Shown piece by piece: positions 47,231 to 56,868 of a stretch of DNA of 64,000 nucleotides (positions are counted from its first letter, which is position 1; every line of letters begins with the position of its first letter). The notes under the pieces were generated by a model. The model did not search any database. It was not told the origin of the DNA and saw only the letters and a list, made by a program, of their open reading frames with translations. Location of the stretch: the NCBI GenBank assembly GCA_024742705.1, contig JANSXZ010000018.1, positions 1 through 64,000 on the forward strand, written 5' to 3'. This stretch comes from Paracoccaceae bacterium (lineage in GTDB: Bacteria; Pseudomonadota; Alphaproteobacteria; Rhodobacterales; Rhodobacteraceae). The translations under genes were made by a program, and so were the position numbers.

Positions 47231-50200
47231 ATGGCGATCATTTCAGGAACGCCGGGCGACGAACAGCTCAATGGCACCGCCGAGGCGGATTTCATCGACG
47301 GCATGGGCGGTTGGGACAACGTGTTGGGCCTGGAGGGTGACGACACGATCGTGATCGGACCCGACGGCGGGTGGTACATGGGGAACACGGGCGCCGATAC
47401 CTACCTGCTTTCTCCGGGTAACAGCACGCGGGCCTCGGTCACCATTTCGAACGGGGACGCGAACGAGATCGATCAGATCCGGTTTTCAGCCGGCATAGAT
47501 CCGCAGGATGTGGATTTCGATCTGTGGGCCTACGCGGTTGACGAAGTCTGGATCGACGTCAGACATGCAGGCGAAGTGATCATGAACGTGTCGGTCCTGG
47601 CCTCGCCGGATGTGCTTCCGCTTTCGGCGGCGTTCGAAGACGGCACCTTGTGGTCACCCGCCGATCTGCGGGCCGAGGCAAATTCTGCGACCGATGCCTC
47701 CGACCTGATGCTGGGTACGTCCGGCGATGACAGCCTGTCCGGCGGCGCCGGCAACGACAGCCTGAACGGATGGTCGGGCGACGATACGCTGGCTGGCGGT
47801 CCAGGCGACGATTCTCTGCGCGACGGGCTTGGCAACAACACCTTCGTCTACAATCTGGGTGACGGCAACGACACCATCGACAACGAGGATAACAACAGAC
47901 CCTACAGAGAGACCGGGCCGGCCTATGCCCTTGGGGGCAGCATCGTTCTGGGAGAGGGTATCCTGCCCGACGCCGTTACCGTCCGTACAACGTACGACGG
48001 GTATGTCATGCGGTTCGACGGGGCCGACGGTTCGCTGGAAGTGGGCCGCGCAACATCCTACGATTTCCGCGTGCTGCCCGACGTGCGCTTTGCCGATGGC
48101 ACCGTCTGGGCGTTTTCCGAACTGGAATCCCTTGCCCGGTTGCCCACGGACGGCGATGACAGCCTTGTCGCCAGCATCGGCGGCAGCACCCTGTCGGGGG
48201 GCTTCGGCGACGACACGTTGGCCGGAAGCGACGGTGATGACGTGCTGTCCGGCGGGCCGGGCCATGACCGTCTGGATGGCGGCGCGGGCAACGATACGCT
48301 GGACGGCGGCACCGGGACCAACCGCGCCTATGGCGGCCTTGGCGATGACACGTTTCTTTACGGGCGCGGCGACGGCGATCTTTACATCAACGCCTACTAT
48401 GAGGTTTCGCCAAATGATCGCCTGGTTTTCGGCTCCGGCATCCGGCCCGAAGACGTATCGGTCCGCGGTGTGGGCGGTTCTGAACTCAGGCTGGAGGTCG
48501 CGGGGCAGAGCGCGGCCGTGATCGTGCAACGCATCGGATATCCCCTGGCCCTCGACCTGAGCATCGCGCGCGTCGAATTCGAGGATGGCACCGTGTGGTC
48601 CAAGCAGGATCTGCTGAACGCCCTGCTGGTCGGTGGCCCCGGCGACGATATCCTGGAAACGTATGCGACGGCGCAGGCACTGGATGGGGGTGCGGGCAAC
48701 GATACGCTGATTGCGAATGCCGACAAGGCCACCCTGACCGGCGGCACCGGCGATGATTTTCTCAGAAGCAGTTGGCCGGAAACCACATATCGCTATGGCA
48801 TCGGCGATGGTGCCGACACCATCTCCGAATTCGGCGGCCTCGGCGACGAGATGATCTTTGGCCCCGGCATCCTGCGCGACGATCTGGTGATGTCGGTGTC
48901 GCAGAACGGGCGCGATCTGCTGGTCGATGTCGGCCCGGATGGCGACTCGCTGACTTTTCAGCGCGCGATTTTCAACTATGCGGCCGTTTCGGATCAAACC
49001 TATGACGGCAGCATGAACCGTATCGAAACGTTCCGTTTCGATGACGGCACTTCGGTTTCCTTCGAGGCGTTCGTCGCGCCGCTGACCCGCGGCACCGCGG
49101 GTGACGATGTTCTGGCGGCACTGGAAACGCCGACGCTGCTGCGTGGCGAGGCGGGTGATGACACGTTGTATGCCCAGAGTGGCGGCGATACCGTGGCGGG
49201 CGGTCCGGGCGACGATGTCATTCACGGGCGCCAGGGGATGACTGTGCTGTTCGATGCGGGCGATGGCGTCGATACGGCCTATCTCGATTTCGTTTCGGAA
49301 AATACCATCGTGCTGGGCGCAGGTATCGGTGTCGACGACGCGGATCTGGGGTGGAACGGATCGTATGTGGCGCTTTTCGTGGGCGGTGCCGACAACCGGA
49401 TCGACCTGCCGGACTTTCAGCAGACCGATGCGCTGAATCAGCTGCGGGTCAGCTTTGCGGATGGCACCGTCTGGGGCGCGGCGGATCTGATGCGGCAGAT
49501 CATGCAGGCGACGAACGGCGACGACACGCTGATTGGCACGTTGGCCGGCGACCGGCTGGAAGGGCTGGGGGGCAACGACACGCTGCGTGGTTTGGAAGGG
49601 AACGATGTTCTGATCGGCGGTGCCGGCGACGACGTTCTGAACGGCGGAGAGGGCAGCGATACCTACATCTTCGACACCGGGCACGGGCACGACTTGATCG
49701 CGCCGGATTACTCGTACTGGTGGTACGGCGAAGAACAACAGAACCAGTTGCGTTTCGGGCCGGGGATCGCAGAAGCGGACATTGCGCTGCGGTACAGCGA
49801 TCTGGACCTGGTGATCGAAACCGGAGGCGGGCAGGGCAGTATCACGCTGAGTGAGTTTTCCGGCTACGATTTTTCCGATGTCAGCATGGTTTTCGACGAC
49901 GGGACCGTCTGGGACGCGGACGAGGTGCTGATGCGGGCGAACGACATCGGGCCCGGCGACGATCTGATCTTTGCCCGAGGCAGCGAGATTTCCCAGCCGG
50001 AGGGCCGTGTCGATGCTCTCGCCGGCGACGATCTGATCTTCATGAAGGGCGCGGCCACGGTGGCCGGCGGGCCGGGCGATGACACCATCGTCGCCGGCCA
50101 GGGTGCGCAGAGTTATGAATTCGCCATCGGCGACGGAACCGATGCGATCCTCACCGAAAGCACCCTGCTGCCTGGCTACACCGACCTGACCGACGACACG

Positions 50201-51673
50201 ATCCTGCTGGCGCCGGGGATAGATCCGTCGGCCGTGTTTGTCAGCCTGCCTGTCGCGCAGTCCTATCAGCGGATGGTGCTGCGCATCGCCGATGGCGGCG
50301 ACGTCATCGACCTGCCTTCGGGGCTGGATCACGACGACCGGATCGGCGCGGTGCAATTCGCGGACGGCACCCGGTGGGCCCACGCCGATCTGATCGCCCG
50401 TGCCGATATCACGCAGGGCTATGACGAGGCGATCGTCTTCGACCACGCCACCGGCCAGACCGCTGCGACAGACGCGTCCAGCGTTCTGATGGGCGCGCGT
50501 TTCAACGACCCGGTCTATGGCGGGCGTGGCGCCGATTTTTTGATCGGCAGTCCATGGGTGGAGGTCCTGGTTGGCGACCGGATGCACATCGGGTTTGACG
50601 CCGAGCTTTCGGCGCAGGTCTACCGGCTGTATCTGGCCGCGCTGGGGCGTTCGCCCGACGAGGCCGGACATGCGGCATGGGTCGAAAGGCTGATCATGGG
50701 CGACCAAACGCTGTACGACGTGTCATCGGGTTTCGCCTACAGCGATGAATTCCGGAAGCTCTATGGCGAACTGACGGATGCGGATTTCGTGACGCAGCTG
50801 TATCTCAACGTGCTGGGCAGGGAACCCGACGCGGTCTTTCTCGAGCAATGGCAGCAGGTCATAATCGAATCGTCGCGTGTGGATGTTCTGATGGGGTTGG
50901 CCAACTCGCTTGAGTTCATCGCCAGCACGGCAGCACAGAGCGATGCCTTCACCGCCGCCCGCGCGCCGCAACTGTGGTCGGACGAGGTTTACCGGCTGTA
51001 CGAGGCCACGCTGGCGCGCGCGCCGGATGCCGCCGGCCTGCAAGGCTGGGTGGATCAGATCGTGACCGGCACGACTCTGGCCGAGGTTGCCACCGGCTTT
51101 GTCGCCAGCCCCGAGTTCACCAATACCTACGGCGCGCTGGATGATGCGGATTTCGTCGCGCTGTTGTACCGCAACGTGTTGGGCCGCGCGCCCGACGCCG
51201 AGGGCGCCCAGGGATGGCTGGCGCGGATCGGCGATGGCGCAAGCCGCGCGGATGTTGCCCTGGGCTTTTCCGATTCCACCGAATTCGCCAATGCCACGCA
51301 GACGGCGCACCGCGAATGGATGGCGGCGCAGCCCGCCGGCGACCGGCTGTTCGGGGCAGGTGGCAACGATATTCTCTTTGGCAGCATCTGGGCCGATACC
51401 TTCGTCATCGACACGGGGGCAGGGGTGGACAACGGCGATTGGAACCGGATCTACGGGTTTGAGGCACACGACCGGATCGAACTGGTCGGTGGCGGTTTTG
51501 CGTCGATCGACGCGGTCCGGCAGGGCCTGTCGCAGAATGGCCGCGATGTCGATCTGACGCTGTCGCGCATGCCCGATCCGGATGCGGCCGGCACCGCCGA
51601 CCCGGTGCTGTTGTTCAAGCTGATCGACACCGACCTGGCGACGGTTCTGGCCGACGATGTGTTTGTCCTCTAG
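47231..51673 (+). CDS. Large RTX (haemolysin-type calcium-binding) protein with DUF4214 units
   Basis: A 1480-residue acidic secreted protein. From residue 1 to about 1110 it carries repeated blocks, each with RTX nonapeptides (GGAGNDSL, GGPGDDVI and similar) and a closing F-x-D-G-T-x-W motif seen seven times (for example VRFADGTVWAFSEL, VSFADGTVWGAADLM, VQFADGTRWAHADLI). Residues 1120-1356 hold tandem DUF4214 units (YRLYLAALGRSPDEAGHAAW and repeats). The C-terminus ends ADDVFVL, a typical type I secretion tail. No enzymatic domain was found. No HlyB/HlyD/TolC genes are in the window. It is probably a calcium-folded surface or adhesive protein. Confidence 0.93.
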   Translation: MAIISGTPGDEQLNGTAEADFIDGMGGWDNVLGLEGDDTIVIGPDGGWYMGNTGADTYLLSPGNSTRASVTISNGDANEIDQIRFSAGIDPQDVDFDLWAYAVDEVWIDVRHAGEVIMNVSVLASPDVLPLSAAFEDGTLWSPADLRAEANSATDASDLMLGTSGDDSLSGGAGNDSLNGWSGDDTLAGGPGDDSLRDGLGNNTFVYNLGDGNDTIDNEDNNRPYRETGPAYALGGSIVLGEGILPDAVTVRTTYDGYVMRFDGADGSLEVGRATSYDFRVLPDVRFADGTVWAFSELESLARLPTDGDDSLVASIGGSTLSGGFGDDTLAGSDGDDVLSGGPGHDRLDGGAGNDTLDGGTGTNRAYGGLGDDTFLYGRGDGDLYINAYYEVSPNDRLVFGSGIRPEDVSVRGVGGSELRLEVAGQSAAVIVQRIGYPLALDLSIARVEFEDGTVWSKQDLLNALLVGGPGDDILETYATAQALDGGAGNDTLIANADKATLTGGTGDDFLRSSWPETTYRYGIGDGADTISEFGGLGDEMIFGPGILRDDLVMSVSQNGRDLLVDVGPDGDSLTFQRAIFNYAAVSDQTYDGSMNRIETFRFDDGTSVSFEAFVAPLTRGTAGDDVLAALETPTLLRGEAGDDTLYAQSGGDTVAGGPGDDVIHGRQGMTVLFDAGDGVDTAYLDFVSENTIVLGAGIGVDDADLGWNGSYVALFVGGADNRIDLPDFQQTDALNQLRVSFADGTVWGAADLMRQIMQATNGDDTLIGTLAGDRLEGLGGNDTLRGLEGNDVLIGGAGDDVLNGGEGSDTYIFDTGHGHDLIAPDYSYWWYGEEQQNQLRFGPGIAEADIALRYSDLDLVIETGGGQGSITLSEFSGYDFSDVSMVFDDGTVWDADEVLMRANDIGPGDDLIFARGSEISQPEGRVDALAGDDLIFMKGAATVAGGPGDDTIVAGQGAQSYEFAIGDGTDAILTESTLLPGYTDLTDDTILLAPGIDPSAVFVSLPVAQSYQRMVLRIADGGDVIDLPSGLDHDDRIGAVQFADGTRWAHADLIARADITQGYDEAIVFDHATGQTAATDASSVLMGARFNDPVYGGRGADFLIGSPWVEVLVGDRMHIGFDAELSAQVYRLYLAALGRSPDEAGHAAWVERLIMGDQTLYDVSSGFAYSDEFRKLYGELTDADFVTQLYLNVLGREPDAVFLEQWQQVIIESSRVDVLMGLANSLEFIASTAAQSDAFTAARAPQLWSDEVYRLYEATLARAPDAAGLQGWVDQIVTGTTLAEVATGFVASPEFTNTYGALDDADFVALLYRNVLGRAPDAEGAQGWLARIGDGASRADVALGFSDSTEFANATQTAHREWMAAQPAGDRLFGAGGNDILFGSIWADTFVIDTGAGVDNGDWNRIYGFEAHDRIELVGGGFASIDAVRQGLSQNGRDVDLTLSRMPDPDAAGTADPVLLFKLIDTDLATVLADDVFVL

Positions 51674-51706
51674 CCGCGGGCGCAACCGCCGGCGCGGCGC
51701 TGCGTT

Positions 51707-52132
51707 TCAGCGGATGACAAAGACCGACTGCGTGGCGTGCCGGGCCACGCGCGCGGCGTTCGGGCCGATCAGGTAGTCGCGCAGTTCCGGCCTGTTTGCG
51801 CCGACAACAATGGCATCCGCGCCCAGGCTGGCCGCGGTTTTCAGGATCTGGTCATAGACCGTTCCGCGGGTGACATGGCATTGGTGCGCAACGCTTTCGG
51901 GGATCGTGCGCAGGGCCCATGCATCCAGATCCTGCCGGGCCTGGGCAATCATCCGCTCGGCATGGTCGGGGCCCAGCGATGCGCCGACGATGGCCATGCC
52001 GGTATCGGGCACCACGTTCAGCACATGCAGTACGCCCGCGTCTGGCGCCGCCATGGCAACGGCGGCATCTGCGCAGCGCGCGGCCCCTGGTTCATCGTTG
52101 ATATCCACGCAGAGCAACAGGGTCTTGAACAT
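51707..52132 (-). CDS. UspA-type universal stress protein
   Basis: A 141-residue single-domain UspA protein with the ATP-binding C-terminal signature IVVGANRPELRDYLIGPNAARVARHATQSV (G-x2-type start and G-x9-A-x-R variant). It lies 10 bases downstream of the TRAP permease gene. In Halomonas the UspA-like TeaD sits in the same position and tunes a TRAP transporter in an ATP-dependent way, so a similar partner role is likely here. Confidence 0.9.
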   Translation of the reverse strand: MFKTLLLCVDINDEPGAARCADAAVAMAAPDAGVLHVLNVVPDTGMAIVGASLGPDHAERMIAQARQDLDAWALRTIPESVAHQCHVTRGTVYDQILKTAASLGADAIVVGANRPELRDYLIGPNAARVARHATQSVFVIR

Positions 52133-52142
52133 GTGCCGATCC

Positions 52143-54767
52143 TCAGAAAGCGGGTTGCGTCGCGCGGCGGCGCTGCAACAGCACCAGCCCCGCCAGCAGC
52201 AACAACGCGGGAATAAAGAACAACTCCTTGGGCATCCGGTCGTTTTCGACCTGCACCTCGACGATCTGCACCGGCGTGTCGCCGTAGAAGTCGTATTCGT
52301 TGCCGAGGCTCTGGAAGAACGGGGTGCCGGGGAAGGGTTCGTCCAGCGCCATCACGTCGCCGTCCTGCAAAAGCGTCAGCCCCTGCGCATCCAGCGCGCC
52401 ACCGGAATCGCCGCGCACCGCCGGCAAGGTGATCGTGGTGGGGCGCAGGTTGCCGGTGTCGAAATCCGGGCCCTCGATGATCACTCTCACCTCGCGGCCG
52501 GTTTCGGTATCTTCCATGAGCTCCATCGCCGCCGGCCCCGAGGCAATGGCATATTTCTCGCTGACCTGGTCCAGAAAGAAATCCGGCCGGAACAGCATGA
52601 AGGCGATGAACAACAACGCCACCGTTTCCCACAGCTTGTTGCGGGCGATGAAATAGCCCTGGGTGGCGGCGGCGAACAACAGCATGGCGGTCAGCGAAAT
52701 GAAGAACACCAGCACCGCCTTGGCCAGCCCCACGTCGATCAGCAGCAGATCGGTGTTGAAGATGAAAAGGAAGGGCAACAGGGCGGTGCGGATATCATAG
52801 GCAAAGCCCTGCACGCCGGTCTTGATCGGGTCGCCCCGGCTGATCGCGGCGGCGGCATAGGCCGCCAGCCCCACCGGTGGTGTATCGTCGGCGAGAATGC
52901 CGAAATAGAAGACAAACAGATGCACGGCGATCAGCGGAAAGATGTACCCGGCCTGCGCGCCCACCGACAGGATTACCGGCGCCATCAGCGACGACACCAC
53001 GATATAGTTGGCCGTCGTGGGCAGGCCCATCCCCAGGATCAGCGACATCACCGCGACCAGGATCAGCAAGACCCAGATGTTGCCGCCGGCGATCACCTCA
53101 ACGACCTGGCCGATGACCTGATGCGCGCCGGTCAGGCTGATTGTGCCGACGATGATGCCGGCCGCGCCCGTGGCGACGCCGATGCCGATCATGTTGCGCG
53201 CGCCCAGGATCAGACCCTGGATGAAGTCGCGCCATCCCTGCACCGTCGCCCGGTCGATCGCCTGACCGCGAAACAGGGCCTTCAGCGGCCGGTGCGTCAG
53301 CGCGACGATGATCATGAAGACCGTGGCCCAGAACGCCGACAATGATGGCGAAAGCCGGTCCAGACTGTCGGTGCGCACCATCAGGTTCCACACCAGAATG
53401 AAGATCGGCAGCGCGAAATACGCGCCGCCCAGCAGCGTGGGCGTCAGGCGTGGCGCCTCGAGCGGGCCGTCGCTGGATTCCATTTCCACATCGGGATACC
53501 GCGAGGCGAAATAGACCAGAACCAGATACAGCAGGGCCACCACGACCAGCCCGCCATAGACGCTTTCGGTCATCCAGTTGTCGAGAAGGCCGCGCAGGGC
53601 GATCATCGCATAGGTGCAAAGGCCCAGAAACAGGAAACCTGAAAGGAAAAGGATCAGGATCAGCACGGGCCCGATGTGCCGCCCTGCCTTCTGGAGGCCC
53701 TGCATCTGCATTTTCAGGGCTTCCAGGTGAACGATGTAAAGCAACGCGATGTAGCTGATCACCGCCGGCAGAAACGCGTGTTTGACCACGTCGATGTAGG
53801 GGATGTTGACATATTCCACCATCAGGAAGGCCGCGGCGCCCATCACCGGCGGTGTCAGCTGGCCGTTGGTCGACGATGCGACCTCGACGGCGCCGGCCTT
53901 TTCGGCGGGAAAGCCGATGCGCTTCATCAGCGGGATGGTGAAGGTGCCGGTGGTGACGGTGTTGGAGATCGACGAACCCGAGATCATGCCGGTCAGCATC
54001 GACGACAGCACCGCTGCCTTGGCCGGGCCGCCCCGCAACGCGCCCAGAAGCGCGATGGCGACCTTGATGAACCAGCCGCCGCCGCCGGCCCGGTCCAGCA
54101 GCGCGCCGAACAGGACGAACAGGAAGATCATCGATGTGGAAACCCCCAGCGCAACGCCGAAGACGCCTTCGGTCTGCATCCAGTAGTGGCCCAACGCCTT
54201 GCTGAGCGAGGCGCCGCCATAATTGGTGATCTCGCGCGCCCATTGCGAATACCCGCCGAAGAAGGCGAAACCGACAAAGGCGCCCGCGATGATGACCAGG
54301 GGCAGGCCCAGCGACCGGTAGACCGCGATCAGCAGGACCGCCATCCCGATCGACGACATCACGATGTCGGAGGTGCTCCACAATCCCGGCCGGTCGGCGA
54401 TTTCGAAGCGGAACACCACCAGATAGAGGCAGGACGCCACCCCGAGGATCAGCAACGCCCAGTCATAGAGCGGGATCCGGTCGCGGGGCGAGGATTTGAA
54501 CAGCGGAAAGGCCAGCGTCGCCAGCATGATCGCAAAGGCCAGGTGCACGAATCGCGCCTGCGCGACGATGTTGGCGAAGATGTTCATGCCGGTGGCCTGG
54601 GCGATCACGCCCGGCACCTTCGAGGCGATGTAGAGCTGAAACAGCGACCATACGATGCAGGTGCCGATGATCAGACGGGCCTGCCAGGCGGCGGAAGGGT
54701 TGCGCGCGCCGGTATCGGCTTCGGCAACCAGATCATCCGCGGACTGGGTCTGGGGGGGCTGTGACAT
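52143..54767 (-). CDS. TRAP transporter permease, fused 4TM/12TM (DctQM type)
   Basis: An 874-residue inner-membrane protein. The N-terminal part (about 30-230) corresponds to the small DctQ-like subunit and the rest to the large DctM-like subunit, with motifs GMISGSSISNTVTTGTFTIP near residue 260 and LGMGLPTTANYIVVSSLMAP near 580. The C-terminal extension (about 730-850) contains a soluble insertion. Such fusions partner TAXI-type binding proteins and import carboxylates or amino acids using a sodium or proton gradient. GAGGGA ribosome site. Confidence 0.95.
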   Translation of the reverse strand: MSQPPQTQSADDLVAEADTGARNPSAAWQARLIIGTCIVWSLFQLYIASKVPGVIAQATGMNIFANIVAQARFVHLAFAIMLATLAFPLFKSSPRDRIPLYDWALLILGVASCLYLVVFRFEIADRPGLWSTSDIVMSSIGMAVLLIAVYRSLGLPLVIIAGAFVGFAFFGGYSQWAREITNYGGASLSKALGHYWMQTEGVFGVALGVSTSMIFLFVLFGALLDRAGGGGWFIKVAIALLGALRGGPAKAAVLSSMLTGMISGSSISNTVTTGTFTIPLMKRIGFPAEKAGAVEVASSTNGQLTPPVMGAAAFLMVEYVNIPYIDVVKHAFLPAVISYIALLYIVHLEALKMQMQGLQKAGRHIGPVLILILFLSGFLFLGLCTYAMIALRGLLDNWMTESVYGGLVVVALLYLVLVYFASRYPDVEMESSDGPLEAPRLTPTLLGGAYFALPIFILVWNLMVRTDSLDRLSPSLSAFWATVFMIIVALTHRPLKALFRGQAIDRATVQGWRDFIQGLILGARNMIGIGVATGAAGIIVGTISLTGAHQVIGQVVEVIAGGNIWVLLILVAVMSLILGMGLPTTANYIVVSSLMAPVILSVGAQAGYIFPLIAVHLFVFYFGILADDTPPVGLAAYAAAAISRGDPIKTGVQGFAYDIRTALLPFLFIFNTDLLLIDVGLAKAVLVFFISLTAMLLFAAATQGYFIARNKLWETVALLFIAFMLFRPDFFLDQVSEKYAIASGPAAMELMEDTETGREVRVIIEGPDFDTGNLRPTTITLPAVRGDSGGALDAQGLTLLQDGDVMALDEPFPGTPFFQSLGNEYDFYGDTPVQIVEVQVENDRMPKELFFIPALLLLAGLVLLQRRRATQPAF

Positions 54768-54817
54768 GGCGGTCCCTCGCTGGCCACTCTGGACCGATTG
54801 TATGCGCGTTTCAGGCT

Positions 54818-54847
54818 GGAGCGCCCGGAAAAATCTCCGGGCGCTCC
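54818..54847 (-). other. Intercistronic hairpin between TAXI and TRAP permease genes
   Basis: A perfect 12-bp GC stem (GGAGCGCCCGGA and TCCGGGCGCTCC) with a 6-base loop lies between the binding-protein stop and the permease start. It probably protects the upstream message or attenuates transcription so that more binding protein than permease is made. Confidence 0.65.
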
Positions 54848-54861
54848 CGCGTTTTACGGTC

Positions 54862-55830
54862 TCAGTTGATCAGGCCGAGTTCCTTGTAGGCCTTCATGGC
54901 ACCGTCGTGCAGCGGCGCCGACAGGCCGTCCTTGACCATCTGGGCCGGGTCCAGGTTGGCGAAGGCCGGATGCAGGCCGCGGAAATCGTCGATGTTTTCC
55001 ATGACCGCCTTGGCGACGATGTAGACGACGTTTTCAGGCACATCCACCGATGTCACGAAGGTCGCGCCGACGCCGAAGGTCGTGGTGTCGGTATCGGTGC
55101 CGGTGTACATGCCGCCGGGAATCGTGGCGACGCGGTAGAACGGATTGTCGGCCACCAGCTTGTCGATCGGTGCGCCGGTGACGGAAACGAGGCGCGCGTC
55201 ACAGGTGGTTGTCGCCTCCTTGATCGCGGCGGCGGGGTGGCCGATGGTGTAGATCATCGCGTCGATGTTGCCGTCGCAAAGCTGCTTGGCCATCTCCGAT
55301 CCCTTGTATTCGGTCGCCAGCGCGAGGTCGTTCATGGTCATGCCAAAGGCATCCATCACCACCTCCATCGTGGCACGCTGGCCGGAACCGGGGTTGCCGA
55401 CGTTCACCCGCTTGCCCTTGATCGCTTCGAAGCTGTCGATGCCGCTGTCGCCGCGCACGATCAGTGTGAAGGGTTCGGGGTGCACCGACATCACCGCCCG
55501 GATGCCGGGAAAGGCCGCATCGCCTTCGAACCGCGAGGTGCCGTTGTAGGCATGGTGCTGCCAATCGGACTGAGCGACGCCGAATTCAAGCTCGCCTGCC
55601 TTGATAGTGTTGATGTTGTACACCGATCCACCGGTGGATTCGACCGCGCAGCGGATGCCGTGCTCCTTGCGCGACTTGTTCACCAGGCGGCAGATCGCCC
55701 CGCCGGTGGGATAATACACACCGGTCACGCCCCCGGTCCCGATCGAGATGAATTCCTGCGCCGTGGCCATCGATCCGGCCGCCATTGCGCCAGCCAGGAT
55801 CGCGCCGCCGATCTTGAGTTTTGAAAACAT
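54862..55830 (-). CDS. TAXI-family TRAP transporter solute-binding protein
   Basis: A 322-residue periplasmic protein with a signal peptide (ends near MATAQ, residue 24) and the TAXI signature [22 protein letters not shown]. The ligand is typically glutamate, 2-oxoglutarate or another small acid, but it is not known here. It is first of TAXI-TRAP-UspA and lies just downstream of the co-directional RpiR gene. Confidence 0.95.
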   Translation of the reverse strand: MFSKLKIGGAILAGAMAAGSMATAQEFISIGTGGVTGVYYPTGGAICRLVNKSRKEHGIRCAVESTGGSVYNINTIKAGELEFGVAQSDWQHHAYNGTSRFEGDAAFPGIRAVMSVHPEPFTLIVRGDSGIDSFEAIKGKRVNVGNPGSGQRATMEVVMDAFGMTMNDLALATEYKGSEMAKQLCDGNIDAMIYTIGHPAAAIKEATTTCDARLVSVTGAPIDKLVADNPFYRVATIPGGMYTGTDTDTTTFGVGATFVTSVDVPENVVYIVAKAVMENIDDFRGLHPAFANLDPAQMVKDGLSAPLHDGAMKAYKELGLIN

Positions 55831-55869
55831 GTGAAACTTCTCCCTGTTTTGGTTTTCTGATGTGGTCGG

Positions 55870-56736
55870 TCAATCGGCCCAGTATTCGCCGAGCGCCCGG
55901 TTGTTGGCTTCGACCCTGCGGATCGAAGCGGTTGCATCCGCCTCTGACGAGGCGACGAACATCGCGACAAGGGCCTCGATGAAGGCCAGCGTCGCGACAT
56001 AGGACGAAAAGAACTGCGGACTGTCGGAGGGTATGATAAACGCGTGCGTCGCATGTGCAAGCGCGGGGCAATGGTGCATGTCGGTGATCACGATCACCTG
56101 CGCCCCCGCCTCGCGGGCCAGCCGCGCCGCGGTGACGGCGCGCAGGACATAGGGCGCCTTGGTCACGATCAGCACCGCGTCGCCCGCGGCAATGCCCGCG
56201 ATGGCCGATGCCAGCGATCCGCCCTGCCGCCCGGCCAGCACCCATGTGGGCGCGAAATACTGTGCCAGATAGGCCATGTATTCGACGATCCCGGCCGATC
56301 CCAGCGCCCCGAACAACACCACCCGCCGTGCCCCGCGCAGCGTGGTCACGGCCGCGGCCAACCTGTCGGGATCTGTCTTCAGGGTCAGGGCGCGGATGTT
56401 GTCGATGCAGGCTTCGGTCTGACGGTCGAGTATGGTCTCGCCGGCCTGGTGCCGGTGACGCAGGCGTTCTGCCTTTTCGGAAAAGCTGAGAACCTGCCGC
56501 CCCACCGACAAACGCAAGGTGTCCTTCATCTGGTCATAGCTGACATAGCCCAGCGCCCGCGCCAGCCGCGAATAGGTGGATGGCGACACATCGCTGTCTG
56601 CCGAGATGCTGCGCAGGCTGCGGCTGGCGATGTCCAGCGGGTTCGCCACGACATAGTCGGCGGCCCTGCGCAGTTGCGCCGACAGGCCCGGATAGCGTTC
56701 GACCACGCGATCTTCCAATGTCTGTGAATCAATCAC
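55870..56736 (-). CDS. RpiR/MurR-family transcriptional regulator
   Basis: A 288-residue regulator. The N-terminal helix-turn-helix is at about 1-77 (LRSISADSDVSPSTYSRLAR) and a SIS sugar-phosphate-binding domain at about 120-260 (ARRVVLFGALGSAGIVEYMA). In alphaproteobacteria, SIS-type RpiR proteins also control TRAP-linked catabolic genes. It is divergent from an aminotransferase and directly upstream of the TAXI-TRAP genes, so it could control both. Its shared promoter carries a long inverted repeat. Confidence 0.92.
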   Translation of the reverse strand: MIDSQTLEDRVVERYPGLSAQLRRAADYVVANPLDIASRSLRSISADSDVSPSTYSRLARALGYVSYDQMKDTLRLSVGRQVLSFSEKAERLRHRHQAGETILDRQTEACIDNIRALTLKTDPDRLAAAVTTLRGARRVVLFGALGSAGIVEYMAYLAQYFAPTWVLAGRQGGSLASAIAGIAAGDAVLIVTKAPYVLRAVTAARLAREAGAQVIVITDMHHCPALAHATHAFIIPSDSPQFFSSYVATLAFIEALVAMFVASSEADATASIRRVEANNRALGEYWAD

Positions 56737-56771
56737 CCGCTCGGCCTCCTTCGTGCGATGAATGTTGCAAT

Positions 56772-56800
56772 CGTTTCATCTTGTGTCAATTTATGAAACG
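56772..56800. promoter_or_regulatory. Candidate RpiR operator
   Basis: Perfect 8-bp arms CGTTTCAT (56772-56779) and ATGAAACG (56793-56800) with a 13-base spacer lie between the divergent RpiR and aminotransferase starts. A smaller dyad TTGTGTCAA sits at the centre. RpiR-family sites are often this long. Confidence 0.65.
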
Positions 56801-56868
56801 TCTGTTCCACGTCCGGACCGGCCAATGTGTCGCCAAAGGCGGCGCGCAACCCCGAGGAGGCCCTCGCC

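Noticed and set aside
47654-50707. 1017-codon minus-strand open frame opposite the RTX gene
   Set aside because: It is an antisense shadow of repetitive Gly/Asp codons and lacks a plausible start context.
47231-51673. CRISPR or DNA tandem array in the repetitive region
   Set aside because: The repeats are degenerate protein-coding RTX motifs in one continuous frame, not identical DNA repeats with spacers.
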